In this document: one piece after another, positions 17,183 to 27,319 of the stretch | Layout of the letters: each line of letters begins with the position of its first letter | Position numbering within the stretch: the stretch's first letter is position 1 | Assembly (NCBI RefSeq): GCF_036246005.1 | Contig: NZ_CP109171.1 | Span: 3,708,001 to 3,772,000 of the forward strand | Direction: 5' to 3' | DNA: 64,000 bases | From: Streptomyces sp. NBC_01723 | GTDB taxonomy: Bacteria; Actinomycetota; Actinomycetes; Streptomycetales; Streptomycetaceae | Program-made: the position numbers and the translations under genes | The notes under the pieces: generated by a model | The model's database searches: none | The model's input: the letters and a program-made list of their open reading frames with translations, nothing else | What the model was told of the DNA's origin: nothing

Positions 17183-18889
17183 CTACCCCAGGAGGCCGCC
17201 CACGAGGCGGCCGTTGCCCGGCTGGCCGGTGGAGGAGGAGCCGCCGCCCTCCTCGCTTCCGGAGCCCCCGGTGGAGCCGCCGGTGGAGCCGCCGGAGCCG
17301 GTCGAGGTGCCCCCGGCGGTCGGTCCGGCCGAGGTGGTCGGCGCCTGGTCCCGGCCGGCCGGGGACGACTGCCGCGGCGGGGCCTGTCCGCCGGTGCCCT
17401 GGGACCGGCTGGGCGTACCGCCCCCGGTGGTGCCGCTCTCCCGGGTCGCTCCCGGTGTGGTCGCGGCCCCCGTGGAGGGGGTGGTGGCCCCGCTGGTCGC
17501 GCCCTGGGTGGGCGAGGCGGAGGCCTCCGGGCTCTTCGGCTCGCGCGTGCCGGGCTCCTGCGGGAGCGGGGCGCCGGGCAGTTCGTTGCGCGGGGCCTCG
17601 CCGGGGCCGGGGACGACCACGCGGTCGGCGTCCCGGACGGCACCGCCGAGCAGCGATCCGACCAGGAGGGTCGCACCGGCGACCAGGAACGTGACGAGGG
17701 CGCCGCGGCGCAGGACGTAGCGGCGCAGGTCCCAGATGTCGGCGCGGGGGCCGAGCCGGCGCCAGGCGCTGCCGGCGAGTCTGCCGTCCACGGAGTAGAC
17801 GGGCGCCCCGGCGATGATCAGCGGTGACCAGGCGGCGAGGTAGATGATGTCGGGCGCGTCGTAGACGGGGACGCTCTTCCAGCTGACGGTGACCAGGAGC
17901 GCGGCGGACAGGCCCGCGCCGATGACGGCGGCCACGCGCTGCCAGCAGCCCAGCACGGTCAGGACGCCCACCAGCACCTGGAGGAAGGCGATGACGAGCC
18001 CGGCGCCGACCGGGTGCGCGAGGGCGAACTGGCGCAGCGGCTCGGCGACGTCCCAGGGGTGCAGGGTGTTGAGCCACTTCACCATGGAGCCGCGTTCGCC
18101 GCCGTCGAAGTAGACGGGGTCGCAGAGCTTGCCCATGCCGGCGTAGATCGAGATGAAGCCCAGGAAGACGCGCAGCGGCAGCAGCACGACGCCGAGGTTC
18201 ATGCGGCGGCCGGGGAAGTACGCGTGCCGCGCCGGGTCGTCGGAACGGCGCCTGCCGCGCGGCTCGTCCGGGCCCGTGTCGTCGCCGTAGCCGTCGTGGT
18301 CCTCGTGGTCTTCGCGCTCGTCGTGGCCGAAGTCCTGGGCGGTGTAGGCGGGTTCGTCGTAGGCGCTGCCGACGGTGCGCATGGCGGGCAGCAGCCGGGT
18401 GCCCTCGGGGACGGGGCCGCGCTGGGCGCCGACGAGGGGTGTTTCGAGGGTCTCGGTGGCGGGGCCTGCGTCGTAGCCGTCGTAGCCCAGGGGGTCCCCG
18501 CCGAGATCGAACCTGGGGATGACCTGGGTGGCTCCGGCGTCGGCGGCCGGGTCCTCGACGTGGTGACCGGCTCCCGCCCGCACCGCCTGGAGCAGCCGGT
18601 GCGCGCCGGTGTCGTCCGGGTCGGACCGTCCGCTCCACACGACGGCCCGGCGACGGCCCGGGGCGGCGGGCATGCGGGGGGTGGCCTGGGTGGCGCTCAA
18701 GTGCTGTGCGATCCGCGGCGACTGGGTCCGCCGGGCGGAGGCACCGAACTGCACGCGGAAACTCGCGTGGTTGACGATGACCTGGGCCGGATCGCTCGGC
18801 ACCTTCACCATGCTCAACGCGGGAGCGTCGTCGTATCCCGACGAGCGGTCCCCCGTGGGTGTGCGGGGTGTTCTGGTGTCCACACTCAT
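17183..18889 (-). CDS. DoxX-family membrane protein with long disordered ends
   Basis: A protein of 568 residues. Residues 1 to about 235 are hydrophilic and probably cytoplasmic, with an Asp/Glu/His-rich stretch near 190-225. The core at about 235-400 is DoxX-like with four membrane helices (NLGVVLLPLRVFLGFISIYA, LVIAFLQVLVGVLTVLGCWQ, AVIGAGLSAALLVTVSWKSV, IIYLAAWSPLIIAGAP). Another helix (GALVTFLVAGATLLVGSLLG) leads to an outer Ser/Gly/Thr tail of over 130 residues. DoxX proteins are thought to work in quinone or thiol redox, but no redox motif is visible here. Start ATG 18889 lacks a good ribosome site. It runs in the same direction as rlmB upstream. Confidence 0.82.
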   Translation of the reverse strand: MSVDTRTPRTPTGDRSSGYDDAPALSMVKVPSDPAQVIVNHASFRVQFGASARRTQSPRIAQHLSATQATPRMPAAPGRRRAVVWSGRSDPDDTGAHRLLQAVRAGAGHHVEDPAADAGATQVIPRFDLGGDPLGYDGYDAGPATETLETPLVGAQRGPVPEGTRLLPAMRTVGSAYDEPAYTAQDFGHDEREDHEDHDGYGDDTGPDEPRGRRRSDDPARHAYFPGRRMNLGVVLLPLRVFLGFISIYAGMGKLCDPVYFDGGERGSMVKWLNTLHPWDVAEPLRQFALAHPVGAGLVIAFLQVLVGVLTVLGCWQRVAAVIGAGLSAALLVTVSWKSVPVYDAPDIIYLAAWSPLIIAGAPVYSVDGRLAGSAWRRLGPRADIWDLRRYVLRRGALVTFLVAGATLLVGSLLGGAVRDADRVVVPGPGEAPRNELPGAPLPQEPGTREPKSPEASASPTQGATSGATTPSTGAATTPGATRESGTTGGGTPSRSQGTGGQAPPRQSSPAGRDQAPTTSAGPTAGGTSTGSGGSTGGSTGGSGSEEGGGSSSTGQPGNGRLVGGLLG

Positions 18890-19037
18890 CTAACCGAGTG
18901 ATGTGTCGTTAGGACACTGCCTTGACCGCCCGGATCTGTCCGGACCGCGTCAAACCAGCCCGGACCATCCGGAACACCCCGTGTGGGGGACGGATCCGAA
19001 CACCCATCCCCCGCCCGAAGAACCGATCAATCCCGGG

Positions 19038-19979
19038 TCAGCGCCGCCGCGCCGCCTCGTACAGCACGATCCCCGCGGCCACGCCCGCGTTGAGCGACTC
19101 CGCGCCACCCGGCATCGGGATCCGCACGCGGAAGTCGCAGGTCTCGCCGACCAGCCGGGACAGTCCCTTGCCCTCGCTGCCGACCACGATGACCACGGGC
19201 CCGCCCAGGGCCTCCAGGTCGCCGAGTTCGGCCTCGCCGTCGGCGGCGAGGCCCACGACCGTGATCCCCGCCTTCTGGTACGACTCCAGCGCGCGCGTGA
19301 GGTTGGTGGCACGGGCGACCGGCGTACGCGCGGCCGTGCCGGCCGACGTCTTCCACGCACCGGCCGTCATCCCGGCCGCGCGCCGCTCGGGCACGACGAC
19401 GCCGTGGCCGCCGAAGGCGGAGACGGAGCGGACGACGGCACCGAGGTTGCGCGGGTCGGTCACCCCGTCGAGGGCGACGATCAGCGGGTCCGCGCCCTCG
19501 TCGTGGGCGGCGGCGACGAGGTCCTCGGGGTGCGCGTACTCGTACGGCGGGACCTGGAGGACGAGACCCTGGTGGTTGAGCCCGTTGGTCATCCGGTCCA
19601 GCTCGGGACGCGGCGCCTCCATGAGGTTGATGCCACCGCGCTCGGCGGCGAGCTGGAGCGCGTCGCGCACCCGCTCGTCGTTGTCGATGAACTGCTGGAC
19701 GTAGAGCGTCGAGGCGGGCACGCCCTCGCGCAGGGCCTCGTAGACGGGGTTGCGGCCGACGACGAGTTCGGACGTCGACCGTCCGCCCCCGCGCCGCTGC
19801 TGCTGCGGACGTCCCGGGGAGCGGCGCGCCTTCGCGTTGGCGGCGCGCTGCTTGGCGTGCCCCTTGCGCATCTCGGCGGGAGGCGTCGGCCCCTTGCCCT
19901 CCAGGCCCCGGCGCCGCTTGCCGCCGCTGCCGACCTGCGCGCCCTTCTTGCCGGACATGCGGCGGTTGTTCGCGGCCAT
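19038..19979 (-). CDS. rlmB: 23S rRNA 2'-O-ribose methyltransferase (TrmH/SpoU family)
   Basis: A protein of 313 residues. A basic Lys/Arg/Gln-rich N-terminal extension of about 70 residues is followed by the substrate-binding domain ([20 protein letters not shown]) and the SPOUT knot with all three motifs: [36 protein letters not shown] and the [20 protein letters not shown] block. It probably methylates G2251-equivalent of 23S rRNA. It lies directly downstream of cysS (120 bp), a common actinobacterial pairing. Specificity among the paralogous SpoU enzymes is not proven by sequence alone. Confidence 0.9.
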   Translation of the reverse strand: MAANNRRMSGKKGAQVGSGGKRRRGLEGKGPTPPAEMRKGHAKQRAANAKARRSPGRPQQQRRGGGRSTSELVVGRNPVYEALREGVPASTLYVQQFIDNDERVRDALQLAAERGGINLMEAPRPELDRMTNGLNHQGLVLQVPPYEYAHPEDLVAAAHDEGADPLIVALDGVTDPRNLGAVVRSVSAFGGHGVVVPERRAAGMTAGAWKTSAGTAARTPVARATNLTRALESYQKAGITVVGLAADGEAELGDLEALGGPVVIVVGSEGKGLSRLVGETCDFRVRIPMPGGAESLNAGVAAGIVLYEAARRR

Positions 19980-20099
19980 GAGTTACCTGTCTCCGCTCTC
20001 TACGGGAGTGTGCGTGAAGCTTGTGTTCTATGCAGTGTGCCGCCCGGAGGGCCGGGCGGCACAATCGATCTACGGGACGGACCTCGCCGACCGGCCGGG

Positions 20100-21500
20100 T
20101 CAGCGCGACCCGAGGCTCCAACGGGGCCCCTGCGGGCTGTCCTCGATGACCAGCCCGGACTGTCCGAGCCGGTCGCGGATGGCGTCCGCGGTGGCCCAGT
20201 CCTTCCGCCCCCGCGCGGCCTCCCGCTGGTCGAGCACCAGGCGTACGAGGCTGTCGACGACGTGCCGCAGGTCCTCGCCCTGCTCCTGCTCCCCCGCCCA
20301 GTGCGGGGCCAGCGGGTCGAGGCCGAGGACTCCGAGCATGGCCCGCACCTCGGCGAGCCGCGCCACGGCGGCGTCCTTGTCGTCGGCGGCCAGCGCGCTG
20401 TTGCCCTGCCGGACGGTGGTGTGCACGATGGCGAGCGCCTGCGGGACGCCCAGGTCGTCGTCCATCGCCTCGGCGAAGGCGGGCGGCACCTCGGCGGCCG
20501 GCTCGACGGTCTGCCCGGCCAGCTCGGTGACGCGCTGCACGAAGCCCTCGATGCGCGCGTACGCCGACTCGGCCTCGCGCAGGGACTCCTCGCTGTACTC
20601 GATGGTGGAGCGGTAGTGCGGGGTGCCGAGGTAGTACCGCAGCACGACCGGCCGCCACTGCTTGACCATCTCGGAGACGAGCACGCTGTTGCCGAGCGAC
20701 TTCGACATCTTCTCGCCGCTCATGGTGACCCAGGCGTTGTGCACCCAGTACCGGGCGAAGGCGTCGCCGAAGCCCTCGGCCTGGGCGATCTCGTTCTCGT
20801 GGTGCGGGAAGATCAGGTCGATCCCGCCCCCGTGGATGTCGAACTCGCTCCCCAGGTACTTGTGCGCCATGGCGGAGCACTCCAGGTGCCACCCCGGGCG
20901 CCCGCGCCCCCACGGAGTCTCCCAGCTGGGCTCCCCGGGCTTGGCCGCCTTCCACATGGCGAAGTCCCGCGGGTCCCGCTTGCCGGTCTCGCCCTCCCCG
21001 GCGGGCTGGCGCAGCTCGTCGAGGTCCTGGTTGGACAGCGACAGGTACCCGGGCAGGGACCGTACGTCGAAGTAGACGCTGCCCTCGGCCTCGTAGGCGT
21101 GCCCGCGCTCGATGAGCCCGCGCATCATCTCGACCATCTCGGTGATGTGCCCGGTGGCGCGGGGCTCGTAGGTGGGCGGCAGGCAGCCGAGGGCGTCGTA
21201 GGCGTCGTTGAACGCCCGCTCGTTCTCGTACCCGATGGACCACCAGGGGCGGTTCTGCTGCTCCGCCTTCCAGATGATCTTGTCGTCGATGTCGGTGACG
21301 TTGCGGATGAACGTGACGTCGTAGCCGCGGTACGCGAACCAGCGGCGCATGATGTCGAAGTTCAGGCCCGACCGGATGTGCCCGATGTGCGGGGCCGCCT
21401 GCACGGTGGCGCCACACAGGTAGATCGAGACGCAGCCCGGCGTGAGGGGGGCGAAGTCACGGATCTGCCGGGCGCTGGTGTCGTACAGCCGAATAGTCAC
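20100..21500 (-). CDS. cysS: Cysteinyl-tRNA synthetase
   Basis: A protein of 466 residues, the usual length. The start is GTG 21500 ([16 protein letters not shown]); upstream in-frame sequence is low-complexity repeat DNA and is excluded. Class I motifs: HIGH-type [13 protein letters not shown], zinc ligands including the Cys of YLCGATVQ and the WHLECSAMA block, and KMSKS in [12 protein letters not shown]. It charges tRNA-Cys; mycothiol ligase MshC is a paralogue, but the full C-terminal tRNA-binding region and length favour CysS. Confidence 0.96.
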   Translation of the reverse strand: MTIRLYDTSARQIRDFAPLTPGCVSIYLCGATVQAAPHIGHIRSGLNFDIMRRWFAYRGYDVTFIRNVTDIDDKIIWKAEQQNRPWWSIGYENERAFNDAYDALGCLPPTYEPRATGHITEMVEMMRGLIERGHAYEAEGSVYFDVRSLPGYLSLSNQDLDELRQPAGEGETGKRDPRDFAMWKAAKPGEPSWETPWGRGRPGWHLECSAMAHKYLGSEFDIHGGGIDLIFPHHENEIAQAEGFGDAFARYWVHNAWVTMSGEKMSKSLGNSVLVSEMVKQWRPVVLRYYLGTPHYRSTIEYSEESLREAESAYARIEGFVQRVTELAGQTVEPAAEVPPAFAEAMDDDLGVPQALAIVHTTVRQGNSALAADDKDAAVARLAEVRAMLGVLGLDPLAPHWAGEQEQGEDLRHVVDSLVRLVLDQREAARGRKDWATADAIRDRLGQSGLVIEDSPQGPRWSLGSR

Positions 21501-21565
21501 GAGTCCAGGGTAGTAGGCCCCGAGCAGTGCCACGGGCACACGGCCGACGTCGGCGCCCACCTCTT

Positions 21566-21665
21566 GCCCGACCGAGCCGGGCGATCGCTGCGAGTCCACC
21601 GTCATGCCCGGCCGAGCCGGGCGATCGTGGCGAGTCCGGCCGCTTACCCGACCGAGTCGGGTGGT
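21566..21665. repeat. Tandem repeat, 40-bp unit, about 2.4 copies, in the cysS-ispF gap
   Basis: Units starting at 21566, 21606 and (partial) 21646 share CCCG(A/G)CCGAG(C/T)CGGG and, in the first two, GCGATCG followed by GCGAGTCC. The rest of the 290-bp gap (21501-21790) is extremely G+C-rich, with a hairpin CCAGGGGC-GGG-GCCCCTGG at 21686-21704 suited to ending ispF transcription, and two GGCGCGCC palindromes around 21719-21740. No gene is seen in the gap. Confidence 0.7.
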
Positions 21666-21790
21666 GGGTGGGCACAGGCCGGGGTCCAGGGGCGGGGCCC
21701 CTGGCGGGGCGCGGGGCGGCGCGCCGCACGGCGCGCCACCCGGCGGCACCCCTCACACCGCCGCCACACCGCCCTACCTCGCCCGCCCGG

Positions 21791-22294
21791 CTAGGGAACC
21801 CGCACGACCAACGCCGTGGCCACCGCCATCAGCCCCTCACCCCGCCCGGGAAACCCCAGCCCGTCCGTCGTCGCCCCCGACACCGACACCGGCGCCCCCA
21901 CCACCTCGGACAGCACCTTCTGCGCCTCGTCCCGCCGCTTGCCGATCTTCGGCCGCGCCCCCACCACCTGCACCGCGACGTTCCCGATCCGGAACCCCGC
22001 CGCCCGCACGATCCGCGCCGCCTCCGCCAGCAGCGTCACCCCGGAGGCCCCGGCCCACTCCGGCCGCCCGGTGCCGAAGTGCTGCCCAAGATCCCCGAGC
22101 CCGGCCGCGGAGAACAACGCGTTGCACGCCGCGTGCGCGACCACGTCCGCGTCGGAGTGCCCGGCCAGGCCGTCCCCCTCGCCCTCCCACTTCAGCCCGG
22201 CGCACCACAGTTCCCGCCCCGCCTCGAAGGCGTGGATGTCCGTGCCGATCCCGACCTGCGGCAACACCGGCAGCGCCTCCGCCTCAGAACCCAT
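21791..22294 (-). CDS. ispF: 2-C-methyl-D-erythritol 2,4-cyclodiphosphate synthase
   Basis: A protein of 167 residues making MEcPP from CDP-ME-2-phosphate in the MEP isoprenoid pathway. Metal-site residues Asp19 and His21 (GIGTDIHAF), the [20 protein letters not shown] block, and the C-terminal substrate loop [20 protein letters not shown] are intact. It starts inside the last codons of ispD (11-bp overlap) and so is translationally coupled to it. Upstream genes carD and ispD run the same way. Confidence 0.96.
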   Translation of the reverse strand: MGSEAEALPVLPQVGIGTDIHAFEAGRELWCAGLKWEGEGDGLAGHSDADVVAHAACNALFSAAGLGDLGQHFGTGRPEWAGASGVTLLAEAARIVRAAGFRIGNVAVQVVGARPKIGKRRDEAQKVLSEVVGAPVSVSGATTDGLGFPGRGEGLMAVATALVVRVP

Positions 22295-23072
22295 CGTTGA
22301 GCCTCCTGCGTGCCAGTACCGCCTCCGCGAGGACCAGATCCAGCGGCCGCGTCACCTTGAACGCCTCCTCGTGCCCCGGCACGACCACCACGGCCGGCCC
22401 CATCCGCTCGACCATGCTCGCGTCGTCCGTGACCTCGCCGGTCACCGTCGTGTGGGCCCGCACCAGCGTCTCCCGGTCGAAGCCCTGCGGTGTCTGCACC
22501 GCCCGCAGCAGCGCCCGCTCCGGCGTCGCCACCACGGGCTCCGGCACGCCGGGGACCTCGGCGGGCTCGACCTGCTTGACGGTGTCGGCGAGCGGCACGG
22601 CCGGCACCACGGCGGGCGCGCCCTCCCGTACCGCCTCGATCACGGCGTCCACCGTGTCCACGGGGACCAGCGGCCGGGCCGCGTCGTGCACGAGGACGAT
22701 GCCGTACTCGGGCGGCAGCGCGTCCAGTCCGAGCCGTACGGACTCCTGACGCGTCGCGCCGCCGGGGACGACGAGGAAGTCCGTCCGCTCGGGCAGCGCG
22801 TGCGTGTCCAGCAGGCTCCTGACCTCGGCCGCGCCGTCGGGCGGGGCGACGACCACCACGAGGGAGACCCCGCGGGAGGCGGCCATCGCCCGGACCGCGT
22901 GGATGAGCATGGGCGTGCCACCCAGCGCCCGGAGGGCCTTCGGGGCGCCCGGCCCGAGCCGTACGCCACGGCCGGCGGCCGGAATGACCGCCGCGGTCCT
23001 GGCGTTGGCACGGTCATCGGCGGCCCTGTCGGCCGACGGCGGGGCGGGCGAGGGACGCGAATCGTCAGACAT
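22284..23072 (-). CDS. ispD: 2-C-methyl-D-erythritol 4-phosphate cytidylyltransferase
   Basis: A protein of 262 residues making CDP-ME. After a 25-residue hydrophilic extension the CTP-binding motif [20 protein letters not shown] is seen, then [11 protein letters not shown] with the substrate Asp and Arg, and [17 protein letters not shown] and ASMVERMG further on. The extension could mean translation begins later, but ATG 23072 has a weak upstream purine site. Forms an overlapping pair with ispF. Confidence 0.95.
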   Translation of the reverse strand: MSDDSRPSPAPPSADRAADDRANARTAAVIPAAGRGVRLGPGAPKALRALGGTPMLIHAVRAMAASRGVSLVVVVAPPDGAAEVRSLLDTHALPERTDFLVVPGGATRQESVRLGLDALPPEYGIVLVHDAARPLVPVDTVDAVIEAVREGAPAVVPAVPLADTVKQVEPAEVPGVPEPVVATPERALLRAVQTPQGFDRETLVRAHTTVTGEVTDDASMVERMGPAVVVVPGHEEAFKVTRPLDLVLAEAVLARRRLNDGF

Positions 23073-23375
23073 CGGTTCCTGTCAGGTTTGTGTGCTCGAC
23101 CTAGTTGGGTATGGCCTCACCGTGCCGGGCGCGACGCCTCGACCGGACCCTTCCGTGACCCTGGTCGAGCCAGCAGTCCGGGCCCGGCACAACAGGACCC
23201 GGGGGAAGCCTCCCGGGAGGAGCGTACGAGGATCATCGGCATCCGGACCTGCGGATGCGCGAAATTCACATCCGGGTACGAACATGCCGCAGCGCCCGGC
23301 GACAGCAAAGACGTCATCGGGCACCACGGCATTTTCAGTGCGCTGAACCGAGCGGGCGGCGGTCCGCGCCTCGCC
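23073..23375. other. 303-bp gap between carD and ispD
   Basis: This holds the 3' flank of carD and any ispD promoter. I see no convincing ORF, RNA or strong hairpin. It has short C/G runs (CCCGGGAGG near 23212) only. Confidence 0.4.
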
Positions 23376-23858
23376 TCAGGAGGCGAGCACCTCGTCGAGC
23401 AGGGCCTCCGCCTTGTCCTCGTTGGTGTTCTCCGCGAGAGCCAGCTCGCTCACCAGAATCTGGCGGGCCTTGGCGAGCATGCGCTTCTCACCTGCGGAGA
23501 GTCCGCGCTCGCGCTCACGACGCCACAGATCGCGCACGACTTCCGCGACCTTGATGACGTCGCCGGAGGCGAGCTTCTCCAGGTTTGCCTTGTAGCGACG
23601 CGACCAGTTCGTGGGCTCCTCGGCGTACGGCGCGCGCAGCACCTCGAAGACCCGGTCCAGCCCGTCCTGACCAACCACATCACGCACGCCGACGAACTCC
23701 GCATTGTCCGCTGGCACACGTACCGTCAGGTCGCCCTGAGCGACCTTCAGCACCAAGTAGGTCTTGTCCACGCCTTTGATCTGGCGAGTTTCGATAGCCT
23801 CGATCAGCGCGGCCCCGTGATGGGGATAGACCACGGTGTCGCCAACCTTGAACGTCAT
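23376..23858 (-). CDS. carD: CarD/CdnL-family RNA polymerase-binding regulator
   Basis: A protein of 160 residues, the normal length. The N-terminal RNAP-interaction domain begins [20 protein letters not shown] and continues with [20 protein letters not shown]. The C-terminal helical domain includes the conserved Trp in [17 protein letters not shown], which props the upstream edge of the transcription bubble. In actinobacteria this protein stabilises open complexes, notably at rRNA promoters. An AAGGGGT-type purine run lies before ATG. Its promoter must lie in the long gap to the right. Confidence 0.96.
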   Translation of the reverse strand: MTFKVGDTVVYPHHGAALIEAIETRQIKGVDKTYLVLKVAQGDLTVRVPADNAEFVGVRDVVGQDGLDRVFEVLRAPYAEEPTNWSRRYKANLEKLASGDVIKVAEVVRDLWRRERERGLSAGEKRMLAKARQILVSELALAENTNEDKAEALLDEVLAS

Positions 23859-24477
23859 GTGACAGGTACCCCTTCCGTGGCTATCCAGGGTAACACGGAA
23901 ACGGCGGGTTCTGAATGGCGTTTTCGCAGGTCAGGGCATATCTCGGGGCTTGACAACAGCAACAGGAACGTGCTGCGCGAGGCGAGCGGAAGAAAGAATT
24001 CGCAGGTCGGAGCGGCTCTCCAGGCCGGGCGAAACGGGCCCGTCACACACAACCGGAGCGCCATCCACCGGGCTGAACATCCCGATATGTCCGGTTCCAG
24101 GCGTGCGACTTCCGCTACTCCGTTCGGTGGCCGTGCCGGGGTTCCGGCCGATTCCGGAATTGATCACGAGCCACGCCGATGGGCCCTCGGTGATCAATTT
24201 CCGGCGGTCCGCGCATTCCTTCACCGAAATTTCGCGCACCGATCGACAACCCGTATGGCGGACCGGCTCTTATACGAATGGCGGACGGGTGCGAGCCGCA
24301 AAGCAGCCCCTGAAGAGGGCCGGGACTGCCGCCTGCCGGGCGAAGCCCGTGGTCCTTCGGGGAGGGTCGGGTGCGGCGGCCCGGGAACGGCTCGGTAGCC
24401 TAAGGCCGCTGACAGTCACTTAGGGCGGCTTTATCCGTTGCCGCCACCCCGCTCGAGTCCAAGGAGTTGCCGCCGCC
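23859..24477. other. 619-bp gap between divergent carD and lipoprotein genes
   Basis: Less G+C-rich than its surroundings, with short runs such as TCAATTT and GAAATTTCG. It must contain the carD promoter (minus) and the lipoprotein promoter (plus). Short ORFs on both strands lack codon bias, ribosome sites or recognisable motifs and are not called. No tRNA, riboswitch or repeat was recognised. Confidence 0.4.
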
Positions 24478-25182
24478 GTGAGCAGCAGCCTTCGACGCGG
24501 TGCCCTCGCCGCCGCCGCCATCGCGTTCTCGATCGCCTCGCTCGCCGCGTGCGGTGCCGGTCACAACGCCCAGTCGCTGGAGATCAAGCCGGACAACGCC
24601 GCAACGACGGTCGGTGACATCCAGATCCAGAACGCCGTCGTCATCACGCAGCCGGACCTGGAGTCGACGGGCCCGGCGGTGGTCTCCGCCACGCTGTTCA
24701 ACAACGGCAGGTCGGACCAGACGCTCGAGTCCATCACCGTGGCCGGCACCGACAAGACCGCCGAGCTGAAGCCCGCCGAGGGCCAGAAGGGCGGCCTGAC
24801 CGTCCCGGCCGGCGGCTCCCTGGTCGTCGGCGGCAAGGACAACGCCGCCGCCGTCCTGCCCAGCAGCCGCGAGGCGGTCCAGGACGGCAACGCGCAGAAG
24901 ATCACCTTCACCTTCAGCAAGGCCGGTGAGGTGAGCCTGCGCGCCTTCGTCGTGCCCGCCGAGAGCTACTTCTCCGGCTGGGGCCCCAGCGACGTCCCGG
25001 CGGCGCCCGGCGCGTCCGCACAGCCCTCCGAGGGGACCTCCGGGGAGCCCTCCGACGGCGAGAACTCGGGCGAGCCCACCGGCGAAGCCTCGGGCGAGCC
25101 CTCCGGGGCGGCGAACGAGACCGGAACGGCTACCTCCGGCACCTCGCAGGGCACCGGCACGGGCACCGACGCCGGCCACTGA
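24478..25182 (+). CDS. Secreted lipoprotein (DUF461/PCuAC-like)
   Basis: A protein of 234 residues starting at GTG 24478 with CCAAGGAG just upstream. Signal peptide with lipobox LAAC (Cys at about residue 24). The folded part (about 35-175) resembles the small beta-sandwich of DUF461/copper-chaperone-like lipoproteins (IQIQNAVVITQP, VVSATLFNNGRSDQTLESIT, FTFSKAGEVSLRAFV) but lacks an obvious Met/His copper site. The tail is a Gly/Glu/Ser/Thr repeat (SGEPSDGENSGEPTGEASGE and similar), suited to the cell wall. Divergent from carD and convergent with phoP. Function unknown. Confidence 0.85.
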   Translation: MSSSLRRGALAAAAIAFSIASLAACGAGHNAQSLEIKPDNAATTVGDIQIQNAVVITQPDLESTGPAVVSATLFNNGRSDQTLESITVAGTDKTAELKPAEGQKGGLTVPAGGSLVVGGKDNAAAVLPSSREAVQDGNAQKITFTFSKAGEVSLRAFVVPAESYFSGWGPSDVPAAPGASAQPSEGTSGEPSDGENSGEPTGEASGEPSGAANETGTATSGTSQGTGTGTDAGH

Positions 25183-25194
25183 GCACCGTACGAA

Positions 25195-25229
25195 CGAAGG
25201 GCGGGACCTCCGGGAGGTCCCGCCCTTCG
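25195..25229. terminator. Bidirectional terminator (lipoprotein / phoP)
   Basis: A perfect 16-bp stem CGAAGGGCGGGACCTC with a 3-base CGG loop, between the convergent lipoprotein gene and phoP. Confidence 0.88.
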
Positions 25230-25255
25230 CCGTGTCCCGCGGGACGGCGTCCGGT

Positions 25256-25936
25256 CTACGGCTCGAACTTGTACCCGAGCCCGCGCACCGTCACGAGGTA
25301 CCGCGGCGCGCCCGGGTCGGGCTCGATCTTGGCGCGCAGCCGCTTGACGTGGACGTCGAGGGTCTTGGTGTCGCCGACGTAGTCGGCGCCCCACACCCGG
25401 TCGATCAACTGCATGCGGGTGAGGACGCGGCCGGCGTTGCGCAGCAGCATCTCCAGCAGGTCGAACTCCTTGAGCGGCAGGTCGATCTTGGTGCCGCCCA
25501 CGGTCACCACGTGCCGGTCGACGTCCATGCGGACGGGGCCGGCCTCCAGCGCGGCGGGAGCGACCTCCTCCGGCTCGCCGCGGCGGCGCAGTACGGCGCG
25601 GATGCGGGCGACCAGCTCGCGGGAGGAGAAGGGCTTGGTGACGTAGTCGTCGGCCCCTATCTCCAGCCCGACAACCTTGTCGATCTCGCTGTCCTTGGCG
25701 GTCACCATGATCACGGGAACGTTCGAGCGGCCGCGCAGCTGGCGGCAGACCTCGGTGCCCGGCAGGCCGGGCAGCATCAGGTCGAGGAGGACGAGATCGG
25801 CGCCGTTGCGCTCGAACTCGTCGAGTCCGTCGGGGCCGGTGGTCGCGACGGCGACCTCGAAGCCCTCCTTGCGGAGCATGTACGACAGGGCGTCGGAGAA
25901 GGACTCCTCGTCCTCGACGACGAGCACACGGGTCAC
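25256..25936 (-). CDS. phoP: PhoP, phosphate-response regulator
   Basis: A protein of 226 residues, OmpR family. The receiver has the acid pair in VLVVEDEES, phosphorylation site Asp52 (LVLLDLML) and Lys in ADDYVTKPF. The C-terminal winged helix ends with TLDVHVKRLRAKIEPDPGAP and VRGLGYKFEP. The start is GTG 25936, which overlaps the phoR stop by 4 bases (GTGA), so phoR is first in the operon, the Streptomyces arrangement. PhoP controls phosphate scavenging and represses antibiotic production at low phosphate in this genus. Identity is supported by the divergent phoU and the PHO box. Confidence 0.95.
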   Translation of the reverse strand: MTRVLVVEDEESFSDALSYMLRKEGFEVAVATTGPDGLDEFERNGADLVLLDLMLPGLPGTEVCRQLRGRSNVPVIMVTAKDSEIDKVVGLEIGADDYVTKPFSSRELVARIRAVLRRRGEPEEVAPAALEAGPVRMDVDRHVVTVGGTKIDLPLKEFDLLEMLLRNAGRVLTRMQLIDRVWGADYVGDTKTLDVHVKRLRAKIEPDPGAPRYLVTVRGLGYKFEP

Positions 25937-27213
25937 GGAAGGACCTCCGGGGCGGGAAGCGTTTCGTACGGGGATGTTTGGGGGGATGAGGGGGACCGTT
26001 CGGTGTCGCCGGTCTCTTCGCTGAGTCCGGCGTGGTCCGGGCGTCGCGCCGCGCGGTCGCGGGACAGGCCCGATTCCGGCAGTCGCAGGGTGAAGGTGGA
26101 GCCCTGGCCTTCGGCACTCCACACCGTGACCTCCCCGCCGTGCGAGGCGACCACGTGTTTGACGATGGCGAGACCCAGACCGGTGCCTCCGGTGGCCCGG
26201 GAGCGGGCCGGGTCGACGCGGTAGAAGCGCTCGAAGACGCGTTCCTTGTCCCGCTCCGAGATGCCGATGCCCTGGTCGGTCACGGCGATCTCGATCAGGT
26301 CGCCGCCGGGGGCGTTGACGCGGCGGGCGGCTATGCCGACGCGGGTGCGGGCGGGCGAGTAGTTGACGGCGTTCTCGACGAGGTTGCCGAGCGCGGCGGC
26401 GAGCTGGCCGCGGTTGCCGCGTACGTGCAGATCAGCCGTTCCTCCGGCGGCCATGGTGATCTGCTTGCTGCCGGCCGCCTGCCGGCAGCGGTCGATGGCC
26501 TCGGCGACCAGCTCGTCCACCCGGACGGGCTCGGCGTCGTCGAGGGGGTCGTCGTTCTGCACCCGGGACAGGTCGATGAGCTCCTGCACCAGGTTGGTGA
26601 GCCGGGTGGCCTCGATCTGCATCCGTCCGGCGAACCGTTCCACCGCCTCCGGATCGTCCGCGGCGTCCATGACGGCCTCGGACAGCAGGGAGAGCGCCCC
26701 GACCGGGGTCTTCAGTTCGTGACTCACATTGGCGACGAAGTCGCGCCGTACGGCCTCGATGCGGCGGGCCTCGGTGAGGTCCTCGACCAACAGGAGCACC
26801 AGCCGGGATCCGAGCGGCGCGACGCGCGCGGAGACGGCCAGGGCCTCGCCCCGTCCGTTCCCGCGCCTGGGCAGGTCCAGCTCGACCTGCCGTATCTCCC
26901 CGTCCCTCCTGGTGTCCCGGGCCATCTGGAGCATGGGCTCCACGGCGAGCTTGCCGCCCCGGACCAGGCCGAGGGCGTACGCCGCCGAGCTGGCCTTGAC
27001 CACCCCGTCGGCCTCGTCGAGGACGACGGCGGAGGAGCGGAGCACCGACAGAACGGTGTCCACCCCGGGTGGAAGGACGGGGTCCGTGTGCAGGGAGGTG
27101 CGGGTGGGGCGCTTCTGGTCGCGCTCGCTCCAGCGGAACGCCAGCACGGCGATGACGCCGGTGAGTACTCCGGCGATCGCTGCCACTGCGGCGACCGCCG
27201 CGTTCACGTCCAT
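25933..27213 (-). CDS. phoR: PhoR, phosphate-sensing histidine kinase
   Basis: A protein of 426 residues. One N-terminal membrane helix (about 5-27), a PAS-like region (about 55-150), the H-box FVANVSHELKTPVGALS with His165, then N-box NLVENAVNYSPART, G1 DQGIGISERDKERVFERFYR and G2 TGGTGLGLAIVKHVV. The tail is Arg/Asp/Ser-rich. Only a very short outer part exists, so sensing is likely indirect, through the phosphate transporter and PhoU. It overlaps phoP at its 3' end and is divergent from phoU. Confidence 0.95.
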   Translation of the reverse strand: MDVNAAVAAVAAIAGVLTGVIAVLAFRWSERDQKRPTRTSLHTDPVLPPGVDTVLSVLRSSAVVLDEADGVVKASSAAYALGLVRGGKLAVEPMLQMARDTRRDGEIRQVELDLPRRGNGRGEALAVSARVAPLGSRLVLLLVEDLTEARRIEAVRRDFVANVSHELKTPVGALSLLSEAVMDAADDPEAVERFAGRMQIEATRLTNLVQELIDLSRVQNDDPLDDAEPVRVDELVAEAIDRCRQAAGSKQITMAAGGTADLHVRGNRGQLAAALGNLVENAVNYSPARTRVGIAARRVNAPGGDLIEIAVTDQGIGISERDKERVFERFYRVDPARSRATGGTGLGLAIVKHVVASHGGEVTVWSAEGQGSTFTLRLPESGLSRDRAARRPDHAGLSEETGDTERSPSSPQTSPYETLPAPEVLP

Positions 27214-27286
27214 GTCTCCAGGTTAGGCATGCCGTACGTCCTCGCCCCAGCCATCGGGGTGCGACCTCGAACACTCGTCGCCCAGA

Positions 27287-27319
27287 GTTCACCTTGGAGC
27301 CAGTGATGGTTCATTTGTG
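27287..27319. promoter_or_regulatory. PHO box in the phoR-phoU divergent promoter
   Basis: Three 11-bp direct-repeat units in a row: GTTCACCTTGG (27287), a degenerate AGCCAGTGATG (27298) and GTTCATTTGTG (27309). GTTCA recurs at exactly 22-bp spacing, the PhoP-binding pattern known for Streptomyces. It lies 74 bp before phoR and about 130 bp before phoU and can serve autoregulation and phoU control. Confidence 0.85.

Noticed and set aside
23931..24239. 102-codon minus-strand ORF in the carD-lipoprotein gap
   Set aside because: No ribosome site, no codon bias, no family resemblance, and it would occupy the carD promoter region.
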